A stretch of 6,733 nucleotides of DNA from an uncultured Lachnospiraceae bacterium (lineage in GTDB: Bacteria; Bacillota; Clostridia; Lachnospirales; Lachnospiraceae): assembly GCA_902803155.1 (NCBI GenBank), contig CADCOU010000350.1, positions 1-6,733 on the forward strand, read 5' to 3'. How positions within the stretch are numbered: the first letter of the stretch is position 1; the number at the start of each line of letters is the position of its first letter. The notes under the pieces are model-generated. The model was not told the origin of the DNA. It did not search any database and saw nothing but the letters and a program-made list of their open reading frames with translations. Shown here piece after piece: positions 5,101-6,733 of this stretch. A program made the translations under genes and the position numbers.

Positions 5101-6733
5101 ATGATGAACAGGGGAAGAAATGACGGCAGCAGGACTCCGGCACAGACAGGAATCCGTACCCTTCTGCTGATTCTGGCTTTACTGCAGGTGATTGCTGCGG
5201 TTTCTTTCAGGACAGCCGTACAGGCAGCAGACACGGAAGCGGAGATCCAGCATGCGGCACCGGAGGAAACGGTCCGGGGTGATCAGGGAAAAACCACACA
5301 GGAGAAAACTGTCCGGGAAGAGCATGGAGAAACGACGGAAGAGAAGACAGTCCGCGGGGAGCAGGACAAGACAGCTCAGCAGGAAACGGCGCAGGATGGA
5401 ACACAGCAGGAGGAAACGCAGCAGGAAGAAACAGAGGCTGAACCGGATGGGTACTATACCGTAGTGTTAAAAGACATCCGTCCGGATCTCCCGGAGGGCG
5501 GTCGTGTCTATGATGGGACCGATGAGATCAGGCTCGTGTATGAAACGGAGATCCGCCGGGAAAGGACGGAAAACGGAAACGGTGAGACGGAAGAGGAAGA
5601 TATACCGGACTATACGGTCAGATGTGAGGCACATCTGGATGGCTGCGATGCGGGGGAGAGGAAGGTCATCTATTCGCTTTCCATCGATACACTCTGGCCG
5701 GATCACATCAGACTCAGCGGAGAACAGGAATATCCGGAGATCAGGGTTGAAGTACGGAAGGCTGTGCTGAGCGTGAAGATTGCAGACGGGATGAAGGCAT
5801 ATATGGATCCTGCAGAACCAGAATACATTGAATTCGATTCACTGCCTGAAGTGACCGTTTCAGGGTTTGTTAAGGACGCGGAAGGAAAGGAAATGATTCC
5901 GGCAGACTTTGAAGCGCCTGAGATCGATGTGGACACTTCCGTACTGAAACAGAGCAGCCCGATGTATGAATATGAGGACACGGAAGAAGGAACTGCAGAA
6001 GAAGTCAGAAGCGCGAAAAGAACAGTATGCCGTTACAGAAACGCCCTGATCATGAAGCGGAAGCCGGACGGGCTGCTCAGCGGAGATCCGACGGCGAACT
6101 ATGAATTCTGCTGCGATCCGGAAGATGACCGCTATTCGCCGGGATCCGTGACAGTTACAAGGCGCGGGATACAGTACGGCGACGATTATTCAGTGGAAGG
6201 GGAGGACGGATCGTTTCTGATCACGGGAGAGGATTCCGTTATTGTCCGGGCGGGAAGCAGGCTGTATGCGGATCCGGTGAAGGGATCCGGATATAACAGC
6301 GGGGCGGTCTCGGGCGAGCTGACCGGCGAAGGGGTTTATACATTCCGGCTGCAGAAGAAGGACCACGCAGGACGGGTGATCGCTGATTCCATGGAGACAG
6401 ACGTCCGGTATACGGCGGATGCCTCTGCGCCGGCAGCGGCATTTACCGTTCCGGGAACTTCCGGGGAAGGGGATATCCTGTATTCTGTCTCTTCCGCTGA
6501 TGCTGCGGTCACTGTATCAGGAGACGACCTGAGCGGTATCCGCAGCGTGCGCTGCAGGATCCTGAAGACGGGGCTTGCTGCAGAGAACCTTCAGGCCGGG
6601 GCAGGCGATCCCGCGGGAGGAATGACGGCAGGACCATGGCGGGAAACCGGACAGTCCGGAAATAGTACGCTGACAGAGGAAGGGATATACCGGATCGAGT
6701 GCGAAGTGACGGATGGAGTCGGCAACCGCAGCC
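5101..6733 (+). CDS. Secreted modular surface protein with MBG/YDG-like and Ig-like segments (3' end cut by window)
   Basis: The frame is open from 5101 to the window edge (544 codons, no stop), so the protein is larger than what is seen. Residues 1-42 form a signal peptide: basic N-region, hydrophobic core 20-34 (LLLILALLQVIAAV), likely cleavage after VQA at 42. Residues 44-115 are an acidic Glu/Gln/Thr-rich linker with 13-residue repeats, probably a stalk. From about 118 the sequence is beta-rich. VYDGT at 136-140 resembles the signature of YDG-type repeats; KAYMDPAEPEY at 232-242 and NYEF at 333-336 resemble the start and end of an MBG-type domain. From about 355 come Ig-like segments with GVYTFRLQKKD, DDLSGI (475-480) and YRIECEVTDGVGN (530-542), a pattern common in bacterial Ig-fold surface proteins. 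No catalytic motif is visible, and any cell-wall anchor lies beyond the window. The role is unknown: adhesin, or partner or ligand of the upstream kinase. The domain names come from motif resemblance only. Confidence 0.85.
   Translation, partial: MMNRGRNDGSRTPAQTGIRTLLLILALLQVIAAVSFRTAVQAADTEAEIQHAAPEETVRGDQGKTTQEKTVREEHGETTEEKTVRGEQDKTAQQETAQDGTQQEETQQEETEAEPDGYYTVVLKDIRPDLPEGGRVYDGTDEIRLVYETEIRRERTENGNGETEEEDIPDYTVRCEAHLDGCDAGERKVIYSLSIDTLWPDHIRLSGEQEYPEIRVEVRKAVLSVKIADGMKAYMDPAEPEYIEFDSLPEVTVSGFVKDAEGKEMIPADFEAPEIDVDTSVLKQSSPMYEYEDTEEGTAEEVRSAKRTVCRYRNALIMKRKPDGLLSGDPTANYEFCCDPEDDRYSPGSVTVTRRGIQYGDDYSVEGEDGSFLITGEDSVIVRAGSRLYADPVKGSGYNSGAVSGELTGEGVYTFRLQKKDHAGRVIADSMETDVRYTADASAPAAAFTVPGTSGEGDILYSVSSADAAVTVSGDDLSGIRSVRCRILKTGLAAENLQAGAGDPAGGMTAGPWRETGQSGNSTLTEEGIYRIECEVTDGVGNRS
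5272..5433 (+). repeat. Degenerate 39-bp tandem repeats encoding an acidic stalk
   Basis: Three in-register 39-base units (5272-5310, 5311-5349, 5350-5388) encode 13-residue repeats: VRGDQGKTTQEKT, VREEHGETTEEKT and VRGEQDKTAQQET. A shorter QQEET-type tail, itself duplicated (QQEETQQEET), runs to 5433. The nucleotide copies have diverged, but the protein pattern (VR, acidic pair, KT/ET ends) is kept. It sits just after the signal peptide, where surface proteins often carry flexible linkers. Confidence 0.75.

Noticed and set aside
4467..5234. Long reverse-strand open frame (255 codons) opposite the kinase C-terminal region
   Set aside because: Ser/Arg/Pro-rich low-information translation, no ribosome binding site, and fully opposite a convincing kinase reading frame; a shadow of high-GC coding sequence.
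5192..5464. Arg/Lys-rich 90-codon frame that looks like a nucleic-acid-binding peptide
   Set aside because: It is the +1 shifted reading of the Glu/Gln/Thr-rich repeats of the surface protein; GAA/GAG/CAG-rich codons give Arg/Lys when shifted.
1..6733. CRISPR arrays, tRNA/rRNA genes, insertion sequences, attachment sites
   Set aside because: No spaced direct repeats, tRNA-like cloverleaf, transposase-like frame or terminal inverted repeats were seen on either strand.

Overview
The window looks like chromosomal DNA from a Gram-positive anaerobe of the Bacillota (Clostridia), most plausibly a fairly GC-rich member of the Lachnospiraceae. The reasons are strong AGGAGG-type ribosome binding sites, tightly packed genes on one strand, a bacterial-type arginyl-tRNA synthetase, a clostridial-style MATE transporter, and a PrkC/PknB-like membrane kinase next to a secreted Ig-type protein. 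The taxonomic call is inference from style, not from a marker gene comparison. All four supported genes lie on the + strand, and the long reverse-strand frames are shadows of them.

Layout. Positions 28-1806 encode a complete arginyl-tRNA synthetase (argS). Nine bases later a MATE-family efflux transporter follows (1816-3252), probably on the same transcript. A 171-base gap (3253-3423) separates this pair from the next one. It holds, in order, a likely intrinsic terminator embedded in a longer inverted repeat, a promoter with a perfect TATAAT -10 box, and a second strong hairpin with a T-rich tail just before the next gene.

The second unit starts with a transmembrane Ser/Thr protein kinase (3424-5082): cytoplasmic kinase domain, one membrane segment, and about 270 residues of helical outer domain. 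Eighteen bases later comes the 5' part of a secreted, probably cell-surface protein (5101 to the window end, still open). It has a signal peptide, an acidic Glu/Gln/Thr-rich stalk with 13-residue tandem repeats, and beta-rich MBG/YDG-like and Ig-like segments. The two genes appear co-transcribed.

Functional reading. The first half is housekeeping plus transport. The second half is the part worth attention: a membrane kinase with an outer sensor-like domain paired with a large modular surface protein, behind a promoter and leader hairpin that could control the whole unit. That these two proteins work together is inferred from gene order only. The downstream genes that would test it lie outside the window.
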